This document shows, piece after piece, positions 42,620-54,400 of a DNA stretch of 64,000 bases (position 1 is its first letter; every line of letters starts with the position of its first letter). Position numbers and translations under genes: made by a program. Below the pieces are notes generated by a model, which was given only the letters and a program-made list of their open reading frames with translations, did not search any database and had not been told where the DNA came from. This DNA comes from Diplonema papillatum (taxonomy: Eukaryota; Euglenozoa; Diplonemea; Diplonemida; Diplonemidae): NCBI GenBank assembly GCA_030068145.1, contig JAPJBO010000729.1, positions 1 to 64,000 of the forward strand, given 5' to 3'.

Positions 42620-43500
42620 TTGCGCACTTAACCATGGTGGAAGACGACTGAAAGCACAGACACGAAGATAGCTCAAAGCATTTGCAAAATAACACGAAAA
42701 GCCTCTAGGCAAAAACCCGTTTTCACATTTCTTCTTTCCACCTTTCGTTTGCCTGCCGGGATTGACTCGTCGTCGCGGTGTTGCAAAATCCCCGAACGCC
42801 CGGCGAACTCTCTTTCACTCAGCTAAGCGCGGGTTTTCTTGTCACGCACTCACCTGCGATCACAATCGTCGCTCCGACTCTGTCTCTCGTTGTCGGATGC
42901 AGTGGAATAATGGCCGCAGAATACGAAAACAAGGAGAAATCACCTTCCACAAGGCAATTCCTGAAGGAAATCCTTCAGAAGCCGAAAAAAAAAAGCAGCC
43001 CGACTAGCACCAATCAGAAACATCGGAAAATCCCCGAAAGACTTGTTCTAGACCGGCGAGGTTGAAAAAAAAAACGGCCGAGAAACGTCCCACCAAACAG
43101 CGGGGGCTCTGGATCGTCACACATACATTCTGCCACGGTGCGACTCGGCAGCCCCTGCTAAACGAGCGCCACGTGGGGGGTGAAGTGAACGGATTCATCC
43201 CTTCCTTCAGCACCAAAAGTCCAGGAATACCGGTATTCCCAGCAATAGAGAGCAAAAGACGCATAAAAGGAGAGAATAGCCGTAAAAGGAACAAAAAGAA
43301 AGTTTATCACGATTACCATTCTTTCTCCAGCCACACCTAGGGTCACAAAACCTTTCTCTCGTCATATAGATACTGTTTCCCTCGTTGCACACACACTGTC
43401 TCTTAGTATCACACGACCCTGTCCCTCGCTACTTGCACTCTCTCACTAACAAGTTCAACACTCGCAAATCAGGTCTAGGAACGAAGGCTTAACTTTCATT
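42620..43500. other. Intergenic, no gene recognised
   Basis: No family recognised. The last 150 bp (CACACACTGTCTCTTAGTA and AACAAGTTCAACACTCGCAA) is the start of the SPR-gene array's upstream unit. Confidence 0.5.
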
Positions 43501-43507
43501 CGGAATC

Positions 43508-43828
43508 ATGTCCGTCTTCACGCTGGTGATCGGGTCGCCCACCGTCCGCACAGTGTCCCTGTCCCGACGGTTCGCGTCTCACGCAGCCCTCGTCGCGGAA
43601 CACACGTCGTCGCTGTCGCCTCGCTTCGTGCAGCCGGGCAACCCGCTGGCACACGCCCGGCTGCCTCCGGGTCCCCCAGGTACCACCTGCTGCCGCACCC
43701 AGCCTTCGGCGACGGCTTCCTCCCCAGCACCGAGCACCATTACGCAGCAGCCCTCGCGGTCGAGGCTGTCGTCGCCTCGTCGCCGCGCGGATTCCCCGGC
43801 AGTCTTAGTCTTGCTAGGCTTGGCATGA
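43508..43828 (+). pseudogene. Frameshifted copy of the second SPR-motif gene
   Basis: Matches 44925-45230 to beyond codon 95. A missing G near 43651, in the CACGCCCGGCTG context, shifts the frame, and a small deletion removes a codon near the start (MSVFTLVIG against MSVFTPLVIG). SLSPRF at codon 18 is SLSRRF here. The upstream TATAAAAG is replaced by TAGGAACG. Confidence 0.9.
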
Positions 43829-44143
43829 GCAGTTAAGAGAGGTTCTGGCGCGAAGGCGTGACTGATTCTCTATGCACTGTCTCCATCGTACTCTTTCTCT
43901 TGTCACACATGCACTGCCTCTTTTTTCATCACACAACCCTGGCTCGTCACACACACAATCTTTCTCGAGTCACCTAGGGTCACAAAACCTTTCTCTCGTG
44001 TCACGATACTGTTTTTCTCGCTACACACACACTGTCTCTTAGTAGTACACGACCCTGTCTCTCGCTACGTACACTCTTTCGCTAACAAGTTCAACACTCG
44101 CAAATCAGGTCTATAAAAGAAGGCTTAACTTTCATTCGGAATC

Positions 44144-44350
44144 ATGTCCGTCTTCACGCCGCTGGTGATCGGGTCGCCCACTGTGCGCACGGCGTCCCTG
44201 TCCCCACGGTTCGCGCCTCACGCAGGCCTCGTCGCGGACACACGTCGTCGCTGTCGCCTCGCTTTGTGCAGCCGTGTTTCTCTCGCTACCCATACACTGT
44301 CTCTTAGTAGTACACGACCCTGTCTCTCGCTACGTACACTCCCTCGCTAA
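44144..44350 (+). pseudogene. Truncated 5' copy of the second SPR gene, array unit 1
   Basis: Promoter, leader and about 45 codons. A missing A at codon 32 shifts the frame, and after GTGCAGCCG it jumps back into upstream sequence (TGTTTCTCTCGCTAC). The upstream TATAAAAG is present. Confidence 0.9.
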
Positions 44351-44408
44351 CAAGTTCAACACTCGCAAATCAGGTCTATAAAAGAAGGCTTAACTTTCAT
44401 TCGGAATC

Positions 44409-44615
44409 ATGTCCGTCTTCACGCCGCTGGTGATCGGGTCGCCCACCGTGCGCACGGCGTCCCTGTCCCCACGGTTCGCGCCTCACGCAGCCCTCGTCGC
44501 GGACACACGTCGTCGCTGTCGCCTCGCTTTGTGCAGCCGTGTTTCTCTCGCTACCCATACACTGTCTCTTAGTAGTACACGACCCTGTCTCTCGCTACGT
44601 ACACTCCCTCGCTAA
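44409..44615 (+). pseudogene. Truncated 5' copy of the second SPR gene, array unit 2
   Basis: Nearly identical to the unit 265 bp upstream, including the same one-base deletion and the same junction. Confidence 0.9.
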
Positions 44616-44673
44616 CAAGTTCAACACTCGCAAATCAGGTCTATAAAAGAAGGCTTAACTTTCATTCGGAATC

Positions 44674-44823
44674 ATGTCCGTCTTCACGCCGCTGGTGATC
44701 GGGTCGCCCACCGTGCGCACGGCGTCCCTGTCCCCACGGTTCGCGCGCGCGGAACACACGTCGTCGCTGTCGCCTCGCTTTGTGCAGCCGTGTTTCTCTC
44801 GCTACCCAAACACTGCCTCTTAG
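44674..44823 (+). pseudogene. Truncated 5' copy of the second SPR gene, array unit 3
   Basis: 49 codons, in frame through SLSPRFVQP owing to a different small deletion (FARAEHTSS), then the common junction and TAG at 44821. It has TATAAAAG and could in principle be expressed as a micropeptide. I call it a truncated copy. Confidence 0.8.
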
Positions 44824-44892
44824 TAGTACACGACCCTGTCTCTCGCTACGTACACTCTCTCACTAACAAGTTCAACACTCGCAAAGCAGGTC

Positions 44893-44900
44893 TATAAAAG
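44893..44900 (+). promoter_or_regulatory. TATA box of the second SPR-motif gene
   Basis: TATAAAAG, 32 bp before ATG, followed by AGGCTTAACTTTCATTCGGA. The same block precedes three of the four truncated copies. With normal TATA-to-start spacing the mRNA leader would be only a few bases. Confidence 0.7.
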
Positions 44901-44924
44901 AAGGCTTAACTTTCATTCGGAATC

Positions 44925-45530
44925 ATGTCCGTCTTCACGCCGCTGGTGATCGGGTCGCCCACCGTGCGCACGGCGTCCCTGTCCCCACGGTTCGCGCCTC
45001 ACGCAGCCCTCGTCGCGGAACACACGTCGTCGCTGTCGCCTCGCTTTGTGCAGCCGGGCAGCCCGCTGGCACACGCCCGGGCTGCCTCCGGGTCCCCCAG
45101 GTACCACCTGCTGCCGCATCCAGCCTTCGGCGACGGCTTCCTCCCCGGCACCGAGCACCACTACGCAGCGGCCCTCGCGGTCGAGGCTGTCGTCGCCTCG
45201 TCGCCGCGCGGGTTCCCCGGCAGCCCGGCCCGGCTGGCGGCGGACGCGGTGCTGGCGGCCTCGCCCCGGCACTTGGCCCGGGGCAATTCGCCGGCGCAGA
45301 TCGCTGCTTCCGCCAACGTCGCGGCGGCCAACGCGTCGCCCGCCACATGCGGTGCCGCCGCCAGGGCGGGCGTCTTCGCCAACGCGACGGCGGCGGCGGG
45401 CGCGCGCAGGCTCGCTGTGGAGCACCAAGTGAACGCAGACAGGATTGCCAGGGCTTCCATGTCTCCACGGGCGTCGCCTCTCCTCCCGGCTGGTTCTTTG
45501 CTGCCGGGATCTCCGAGGTGTATCATGTAG
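44925..45530 (+). CDS. Ala/Ser/Pro-rich SPR-motif protein, 201 aa
   Basis: Single exon, strongly GC-rich third positions. The N-terminal part carries SLSPRF at aa 18-23 and 36-41. Later SPRY, SSPRG, ASPRH, MSPRA and GSPR variants punctuate Ala-rich stretches that may be helical. No recognised domain, signal peptide or membrane segment. It is a distant relative of the 191-aa protein at 26912 by motif and composition, not clearly by alignment. It is the only full-length copy in an array of truncated copies, and its own C-terminal part is duplicated at 45801. Function unknown. Conserved Ser-Pro-Arg sites suggest regulation by proline-directed kinases, which is inference. Confidence 0.8.
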   Translation: MSVFTPLVIGSPTVRTASLSPRFAPHAALVAEHTSSLSPRFVQPGSPLAHARAASGSPRYHLLPHPAFGDGFLPGTEHHYAAALAVEAVVASSPRGFPGSPARLAADAVLAASPRHLARGNSPAQIAASANVAAANASPATCGAAARAGVFANATAAAGARRLAVEHQVNADRIARASMSPRASPLLPAGSLLPGSPRCIM

Positions 45531-45800
45531 ACATGTCCTGTTGTGATGCAAGCAGAAACCGTCAAAGCAGTTCCACGGCTGATTGGCCGTGGACAGTTTA
45601 CTGTGCGCTGTTGACTGCATGCCTTACTACTCTCTGCTAGCGGGTAGCACTACACAGGGTGGATTGCGCAAAGGTTGATATGAAGCACGTCGAATACGCT
45701 CAGAACAAAAGAGTTGATCGTCAAACACGTCTGCAGCACTACTGTTTTGCTTCGAGGTAATTCGCGGGGTTCTGCCAATTCGAAGGCGAGCGTCTTCAGG

Positions 45801-46004
45801 CACTTGGCCCGGGGCAATTCGCCGGCGCAGATCGCTGCTTCCGCCACCGTCGCGGAGGCCAACGTGTCGCCCGCCACATGCGGTGCCGCCGCCAGGGCGG
45901 GCGTCTTCGCCAACGCGACGGCGGCGGCGGGCGCGCGCAGGCTCGCTGTGGAGACGCAGCGTCCGAACTCCAGCTCGGGGTCGGACATTTTAGTACTTAG
46001 TTAG
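45801..46004 (+). pseudogene. 3'-part copy of the second SPR gene
   Basis: 153 bp (45801-45953) match 45270-45422 with few changes, then a new tail (TQRPNSSSGSDILVLS) and a stop. It has no start of its own. Confidence 0.85.
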
Positions 46005-46009
46005 TCCAA

Positions 46010-46145
46010 CAATCTTGCGGGTTGCCCTTCAATGTATTGTGCAGGCTAAAAAGACACTGGCAGCGTGGTTGATCAGAGTTCCTTGCCTGAAAAATGACAC
46101 GGCGTACATACAAGTGGAACGATCAACCGGCACGCACAAACAAAT
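46010..46145 (+). repeat. Dispersed repeat family A, copy 3
   Basis: CAATCTTGCGGGTTGCCCTT through CCGGCACGCACAAACA; followed by part of family B. Confidence 0.8.
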
Positions 46146-46298
46146 ATGCCCTCCGTCCGTAAGGGGTGAAAGTACCGAAACACGCAGTTGAACGCACAAC
46201 CATTCTAAGCACGTTCTTGCATTCCCCCAACACCTATTGTTATCCTTCTCCCCCTTGTCTTCCTGTATCCTTGCTCCCCGAGTCCCGTTCCTGCTCTC

Positions 46299-46417
<119 letters not shown>

Positions 46418-46974
46418 CTTCTTACCTCGGGCTTATTTCGGACCGGCCGCGTTGCTGCCCTCAAACCTCGCACTCGTGTGCTTGCTAACAAGAAAGATAA
46501 ACGGCAAACCAAGCTAGACCACTAAACTGCACTACTTGTGCCACGAAAGATACAAATCCCGCATAAAGAACATGAGTCTGCAAAATAAACCGCCCGAACA
46601 GTACAGTTTTTCGGGAGGGGAGTTGCTGTGTGCTCCTGCGGTCTTTGTGTTTTTTCGTACTTGACCAACAGGTTCACCCCCCCGCACGCCAAGTCCGCCC
46701 TTCGGTATAAGTTCGTCCAGAACTTCACTCACTTCGTTCACGAAGTTCTTGATCCCTCTCTCTCTCTCTCTCTCTCGATGTTGTAATGTGAAAATTCTCG
46801 TCTTCTTGTGACGAAGCCTTTGCTCTCTTTTCTCAGGTATCCCTTGCGGGTTGAACAGTTAGCAATGTCGTACAACGGCGTGTTTTCGGTGGTTGATCAC
46901 GAAGTCAAAACGTGTGAAGATGCCTCGCGCTCAATATGCGGGGCAAACCTGGGAAGCCCTGGTCGAACCAATCT

Positions 46975-47075
46975 TCTTTTGCATAAGCGCCAGTTTGGAA
47001 GGAAATGCTCGATGAAGCTGCCACACAAAGAACCGAAGGGATCCAAGTGCAGCTAGTGTAACTACCGCTGTGGCG
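46975..47075 (+). repeat. Dispersed repeat family H, partial copy
   Basis: ATAAGCGCCAGTTTGGAAGG and AAAGAACCGAAGGGATCC match copy 2. Confidence 0.7.
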
Positions 47076-47166
47076 GTAGCGGAATTCACCTGCGCTGATA
47101 AGTCTCTCGCAGGACGCTGCCAAGGATGCATTGTTTACGCACAACAACGAACATAAAGCATCCCAC

Positions 47167-47610
47167 CCCTCCCCTCAACGGTCAACCGGAGACAAATACC
47201 GGCTTTTCGAAACTCGAAGCACCCCCGGAGCCGTAGCGGCAGGGAGGGATCATGTGATCAAGGTTGTCGCCCCCGCAGGGTACACGTTGCACAACGGGGA
47301 GCGCGTGATCGGGGTCGAGGGCTCGGACCTCATATCGGAGGTGAAGGCGCGCCTGCTCGAGAAGGTCGGCCACCCGGGCTACCCGGCTGCCGAGCTCGGC
47401 TTGGTGAAGAGGGTCCGGTGCGCCGCGTCGCCCGCGCAGGAGAAGCGCGTGTTCAAACTCCTCGACAAAGAAGTCTCGAGCACCCCCCTAAACGCGTCAT
47501 GTGAACGCTTTGAAGGGACATTTTTGTGCCAGATTCCACCGCAGAGTGACACATCACCGGTTACGAAGCCTCTGCAGTTCACTCGAGCCTTCAACATAAC
47601 AACCTTCTAA
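47167..47610 (+). pseudogene. Dead 5' copy 1 of the giant gene
   Basis: Matches the leader and first 71 codons of the giant gene. The start reads ATGTGATCAAGG (47252) in place of ATGTTGATCAAGG: a lost T creates an immediate stop. After FKLL it diverges into an unrelated tail ending at 47610. A frame from 47131 reads through the leader into the right frame but looks fortuitous. Confidence 0.9.
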
Positions 47611-47846
47611 TCCACAAATACCGCTAGAGAAAGGTTAGTGTGCATCATAGTGTGGCGCTTTCTTTTATTCGTGAGCGGAACTCACCTGCTTTGGTAAGTT
47701 GCCAGCTACTATTTAGTAGTACCAAGAATGCATTGTTCAACAAACCTAAAGGATCCCCCCCCCTCCCCTCAACGGTCAACCGGAGACAAAATACCGGCTT
47801 TTCGAAACTCGAAGCACCCCCGGAGCCGTAGCGGCAGGGCGGGATC

Positions 47847-48206
47847 ATGTTGATCAAGGTTGTCGCCCCCGCAGGGGACACGCTGCTCAACGGGGAGCGC
47901 GTAATCGGGGTCGAGGGCTCGGACCTCATATCGGAGGTGAAGGCGCGCCTGCTCGAGAAGGTCGGCCACCCGGGCTACCCGGCTGCCGAGCTCGGCTTGG
48001 TGAAGAGGGTCCGGTGCGCCGCGTCGCCCGCGCAGGAGAAGCGCGTGTTCAAACTCCTCGACAAAGAAGTCTCGAGCACCCCCCTAAACGCGTCATGTGA
48101 ACGCTTTGAAGGGACATTTTTGTGCCAGATTCCACCGCAGAGTGACACATCACCGGTTACGAAGCCTCTGCAGTTCACTCGAGCCTTCAACATAACAACC
48201 TTCTAA
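47847..48206 (+). pseudogene. Truncated 5' copy 2 of the giant gene
   Basis: An intact start and 71 codons almost identical to the giant gene (one Leu for Val at codon 51), then the same unrelated tail as copy 1. A 119-aa protein is possible: a ubiquitin-like domain missing its last strand. The unit 47641-48236 repeats with a 596-bp period. Confidence 0.85.
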
Positions 48207-48442
48207 TCCACAAATACCGCTAGAGAAAGGTTAGTGTGCATCATAGTGTGGCGCTTTCTTTTATTCGTGAGCGGAACTCACCTGCTTTGGTAAGTTGCCA
48301 GCTACTATTTAGTAGTACCAAGAATGCATTGTTCAACAAACCTAAAGGATCCCCCCCCCTCCCCTCAACGGTCAACCGGAGACAAAATACCGGCTTTTCG
48401 AAACTCGAAGCACCCCCGGAGCCGTAGCGGCAGGGCGGGATC

Positions 48443-51400
48443 ATGTTGATCAAGGTTGTCGCCCCCGCAGGGGACACGCTGCTCAACGGGGAGCGCGTGA
48501 TCGGGGTCGAGGGCTCGGACCTCATATCGGAGGTGAAGGCGCGCCTGCTCGAGAAGGTCGGCCACCCGGGCTACCCGGCTGCCGAGCTCGGCGTGGTGAA
48601 GAGGGTCCGGTGCGCCGCGTCGCCCGCGCAGGAGAAGCGCGTGTTCAAACTCCTCGAAGACCACCTGCCCGCCGCCAAGGCCGGCCTCAAGAACGGTGCC
48701 ACCGTCGTGCTCCGCCGCAAGCAGTACCGCCGAGGCCCCGTCCCCCTCGAACCGGCCACCGTCTCCCCGGCGCCGGACAGGAGGCCCGAAGGGACACGCC
48801 CGCCCAATTTCTCCGGCAAGCAGCAGGACGCCGCCGACCAGCGGGGGGCTCCCGACGTCTGGGACCAGGAATGGCGCGAAAACCGGTCGCGAAACGAAGC
48901 CGGCGGCGGGGGCGGCGCCGGGGCGTCGGTAGAGTCACTCTCAGCCGCCTTCGACAGGCTGTCGGCGACGGTGGTCGCTGCTAAGGAGACGCGCGCGTTC
49001 CGGCCCGCGGTCACAGACTGGCTGGAGGCAACCGTCGCGTCCCGGAGGGACGCCCTGGCGGAGAGGCTGGGGGGGGAAGGCGACAGGCAAGAGCCCGCGG
49101 CGGGGCTGTCGTCTGTCGAGGCGTTTGTTGCCGAAGCTGAGGCCACCTGCAGGGAGGCAGCCGGAGCGCCGCAGTGGGACGCGCACTGCGCCGCGTCCCG
49201 AACGCTGATCGACCAGCGGGAGCTGCAGATCCGAGCGCGCAGGCACCAGGGCTCGGAGTTTGGCGCCCCCCGGGAGATCGGAGCACGCGAAGGCCGGAGT
49301 GCCGACAACTCGGCTGCCCCGGAGACTTCCAGCCAGTCCGTTGGCATCGCATCCCCGTCGCCGAACGAGCAGCAGCGGGAGCAGGAGACTGGAACACGCG
49401 ACTCGGCAGCCACGGAGGTTTCCAGCCAGTTCGCCGGCATGCAAAAGGAAGAGACAACCGCCGCCGCCCCGCCGCCGAACGAGCAGCAGCAGCAGCAGCG
49501 GGAGCAGGAGACAAGTGCGCGGAAGGACCAGGGCGGCGCGGCCGACGCTGAGAGCTCGAAGGAAGCCCCTCCAGCGTCGAGCCAGGTCGGCGGCGGCGCG
49601 TCGCGGCGCGACGAAGACGGAGCGGACGGCGGCGACGACACCACCGACGGCGGCAGCGACACGCGGTCCGGCCTCGGCAGCACGACACGATTCCTCGGCG
49701 CCGGCGACCGGGCGCGGTGGCCGGACAAGAAGGATACGAGGCCGGCCGGGCCCGACGACGACGAAGGCGGCGGCAGGACGCCGCTCGGCGGCTCCCTGCG
49801 CGGCCCGCCGCCGCGGCTGGCGCCGGAGCACGAGCCGGCGCCGCTGCCCTTCGGCGGGCGCCTCTCGGCGGGCTCCGACGCCTCGTCCAAACAGCAGCAG
49901 CAGCCGCCGGGCGCGCCTCTCGCGCATCTCTGCATCGTGACGGCGCTCGGCCGCGGGCAGGCCCTGCAGTTCTTGCCAGGGCAGCAGCCGGCCGGAGGAG
50001 AAGCGGAGGCGGAGCGAGGAGGCGAAGACGCGAAAAAATCGGCCCGCTCGCCGGCCGCCTCCGTCGACGCGAGATCTACAGAGGAGGCCGCCCCGCCGAC
50101 GACGACAACCGCGACCGAGCAAGCGGCCAAGCTACAACCGGCAGAAGAAGAAGAAGAAGAAGCGGAGGCGGAGCGAGGAGGCAAAGACCCGCAGACGGCG
50201 GCCCGTCCACCAGCCGCTGTCCTCGAAGCGAGATCCATCGAGGAAGCCGCCCCGTCGACGACGACAACCACGACGGCGGCGACCGAGCAAGTGCCCAAGC
50301 AGCAACTGCAAGTAGCGGACGAAGCACGAGGGCAAGAAGGGGAAGACCCGCAAAAGGCGATCAGCCAAACAACCCCTCCACCACCGGCCGCGCCGGCCGC
50401 CGAGGAAAAGCTCGGGGCGGCGGCTGGCCCCCCGCCCGCGTTGCCGCCCGGCGCGTGCCTGCGGCACGTGGCCTCCCTAGGCCGAGGAACGGCCCTCGCC
50501 GCCCTGCTATCCTTCGGCGGGGCGCCGGTCGAACCCGCAGCCCCTCGTCGCCCCCGGCAGGAGGCCCCCCGCGAGCCGGCGGCAGAGGCGCAGGGCTCAG
50601 CTCCCGCGTTCGACGCCAGCCTCCTCGCGAAGTTGTCGGCAGACGAAACCGCTGCCAGAACTGCGATCTTCGACACTCTCGAAGAAGCCCCGTCGAGCCC
50701 CCGACACAAGCAACAGTTCGTCGATCAAGCAGTCGCGATTACGCAAGCCGCGCACAAGCAGTGCATCGAGACACTGCAGACCGAAGAACAGCAAGGGAGA
50801 CAGACTGTCCCTCCTGCGCTGCTGTCGTCCCTGCAGTCCATCATCGAAGATCAAGAAAAATCGCAGAGAGAGCTGCTCTCCGCAGAACTGCAGCGATCAG
50901 CCACGTTCGCAGACCACAAGAAGCAGTTAACCGAGCTCATGGACGCGGAACAAGCGAAAACGGACTCATTATGCAAAGCGGCGCTATCATCGTCAGCAGC
51001 AACGGCCGGATCTTGGCTGCAAGCCGTTTGCGACACCGGCAGAGACAAGAGCAACGCGCTCTGGTTCATTCTTGAACGACAAGTGCATGGAAAGCCTCCT
51101 TCTGACGCTGTCCCGTCATTCGATACAAGCCTCCTCGCGAAACTGTCAGAAGACGAAACCGCCGCCAGAACTGCGATCTTCGACACTCTCGAAGAAGCCC
51201 CGTCGAGCCCCCGACACAAGCAACAGTTCATCGATCAAGCAGTCGCGATTACGCAAGCCGCGCACAAGCAGTGCATCGAAACACTGCAGACCGAAGAACA
51301 GCAAGGGAGACAGACTGTCCCTCCCGCGCTGCTGTCGTCCCTGCAGTCCATCATCGAAGATCAAGAAAAGTCGCAACGGGAGCTGCTTGCGGCAGAGTTG

Positions 51401-54400
51401 CAGCGATCAGCCACGTTCGCAGACCACAAGAAGCAGTTAACCGAGCTCATGGACGCGGAACAAGCGAAAACGGACTCATTATGCAAAGCGGCGCTGTCGT
51501 CGTCAGCAGCAACGGCCGGATCTTGGCTGCAAGCCGTTTGCTACACGAACAGAGACAAGAGCAACGCGCTCTGGTTCATTCTTGAACGACAAGTGCACGG
51601 CAAACCTCCTTCTGACGCCGTCCCGTCATTCGATGCCAGCCTCCTCGCGAAGTTGTCAGAAGACGAAACCGCCGCTAGAACTGCGATCTTCGACACTCTC
51701 GAAGAAGCCCCGTCGAGCCCCCGACACAAGCAACAGTTCATCGAACAAGCAGTCGCGATTACGCAAGCCGCGCACAAGCAGTGCATCGAGACACTGCAGA
51801 CCGAAGAACAGCAAGGGAGACAGACTGTCCCTCCTGCGCTGCTGTCGTCCCTGCAGTCCATCATCGAAGATCAAGAAAAATCGCAGAGAGAGCTGCTCTC
51901 CGCAGAACTGCAGCGATCAGCCACGTTCGCAGACCACAAGAAGCAGTTAACCGAGCTCATGGACGCGGAACAAGCGAAAACGGACTCATTATGCAAAGCG
52001 GCGCTGTCATCGTCAGCAGCAACGGCCGGATCTTGGCTGCAAGCCGTTTGCGACACCGGCAGAGACAAGAGCAACGCGCTCTGGTTCATTCTTGAACGAC
52101 AAGTGCATGGAAAGCCTCCTTCTGACGCTGTCCCGTCATTCGATACAAGCCTCCTCGCGAAACTGTCAGAAGACGAAACCGCCGCCAGAACTGCGATCTT
52201 CGACACTCTCGAAGAAGCCCCGTCGAGCCCCCGACACAAGCAACAGTTCATCGATCAAGCAGTCGCGATTACGCAAGCCGCGCACAAGCAGTGCATCGAA
52301 ACACTGCAGACCGAAGAACAGCAAGGGAGACAGACTGTCCCTCCCGCGCTGCTGTCGTCCCTGCAGTCCATCATCGAAGATCAAGAAAAGTCGCAACGGG
52401 AGCTGCTTGCGGCAGAGTTGCAGCGATCAGCCACGTTCGCAGACCACAAGAAGCAGTTAACCGAGCTCATGGACGCGGAACAAGCGAAAACGGACTCATT
52501 ATGCAAAGCGGCGCTGTCGTCGTCAGCAGCAACGGCCGGATCTTGGCTGCAAGCCGTTTGCGACACCGGCAGAGACAAGAGCAACGCGCTCTGGTTCATT
52601 CTTGAACGACAAGTGCATGGAAAGCCTCCTTCTGACGCTGTCCCGTCATTCGATACAAGCCTCTTCGCGAAACTGTCCGAAGACGAAACCGCCGCCAGAA
52701 CTGCGATCTTCGACACTCTCGAAGAAGCCCCGTCGAGCCCCCGACACAAGCAACAGTTCATCGATCAAGCAGTCGCGATTACGCAAGCCGCGCACAAGCA
52801 GTGCATCGAGACACTGCAGACCGAAGAACAGCAAGGGAGACAGACTGTCCCTCCCGCGCTGCTGTCGTCCCTGCAGTCCATCATCGAAGATCAAGAAAAG
52901 TCGCAACGGGAGCTGCTTGCGGCAGAGTTGCAGCGATCAGCCACGTTCGCAGACCACAAGAAGCAGTTAACCGAGCTCATGGACGCGGAACAAGCGAAAA
53001 CGGACTCATTATGCAAAGCGGCGCTGTCGTCGTCAGCAGCAACGGCCGGATCTTGGCTGCAAGCCGTTTGCTACACGAACAGAGACAAGAGCAACGCGCT
53101 CTGGTTCATTCTTGAACGACAAGTGCACGGCAAACCTCCTTCTGACGCCGTCCCGTCATTCGATGCCAGCCTCCTCGCGAAGTTGTCAGAAGACGAAACC
53201 GCCGCTAGAACTGCGATCTTCGACACTCTCGAAGAAGCCCCGTCGAGCCCCCGACACAAGCAACAGTTCATCGATCAAGCAGTCGCGATTACGCAAGCCG
53301 CGCACAAGCAGTGCATCGAGACACTGCAGACCGAAGAACAGCAAGGGAGACAGACTGTCCCTCCCGCGCTGCTGTCGTCCCTGCAGTCCATCATCGAAGA
53401 TCAAGAAAAATCGCAGAGAGAGCTGCTCTCCGCAGAACTGCAGCGATCAGCCACGTTCGCAGACCACAAGAGGCAGTTGAGCCGCCTGATGGAAGACGAC
53501 AGAGCGAGAACACCCGAGCGGTGCCGAGGGGCGCTTGCCTTGGGCGCTAGACCGTGGCTTGATGCCGTGTGCGCCACGCGCAACGAGCCGACCAGTGCAC
53601 TCTCCTTTTTGACCGGCGCCCCTGCGGAACAGATGACGGCAGAAGCACCGCCGACTGCACTCGACTCCTCCTGGGCCACCCATCCGTCACCGCTGCAATG
53701 GCTGCGCACCGTTGCCGGCCAACGGGATGGTGAGGCGACAGCGCTGTCCTTCCTGCTCGGGCGGCATGCCCTCATCGTCAACGCACTCTCCGCCGGCCAA
53801 GCGGCGGCGATCATCTCTCACGGCGGTCTGACCGATCAAACCCGAACGCCGCCCTTCGACAACTCCCTCGCCGCCTCACTTGCGGAAGAGGAGGCAACTG
53901 CCCGCGGACATATATTTCGCGCCCTCGAAGAAGCCCCGTCGAGCCCCCGCCACAAGGAGAAGTTCATCGAAGAAGCAGTCGCGATAACACAAGCCGTGCA
54001 CAAGCAATGCGTCAGCGCACTGCAGAGTGAGGAAGAAGCAGGCAGACACAGTGTAACGCCAGCTGTGCTATCGTCGCTGCAATCGATCATCGAAGAGCAG
54101 CAAAAGAAACAGAGGGCACTACTTTCTGCAGAGCTACAACGGTCGGCAACGTTTGCTGATCACAAGGCACAGTTGAATGACGTCATCGACAAGGAAAAGT
54201 CGAAGACAGACCTGTTATGCCAGGCGGAGCTATCTGCGTTGCCTTGGCTGGAGACCGTATCGTCATTGGCCAAGGATAAGGACAACGCCCTGTCTCTCAT
54301 CTTGGGCCACCCTTACCTCTCTGCTGTCAGCAACCTGTCAGCAGGTGACGCGATTGCAGTCGTTAGTCACGGAAAGCTTTCCGGCGAGAGTCCCGGATTC

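Noticed and set aside
48571-50709. Minus-strand 712-codon ORF opposite the giant gene
   Set aside because: Antisense shadow produced by GC-rich codon bias of the real gene; Ser/Arg/Ala low complexity without domains.
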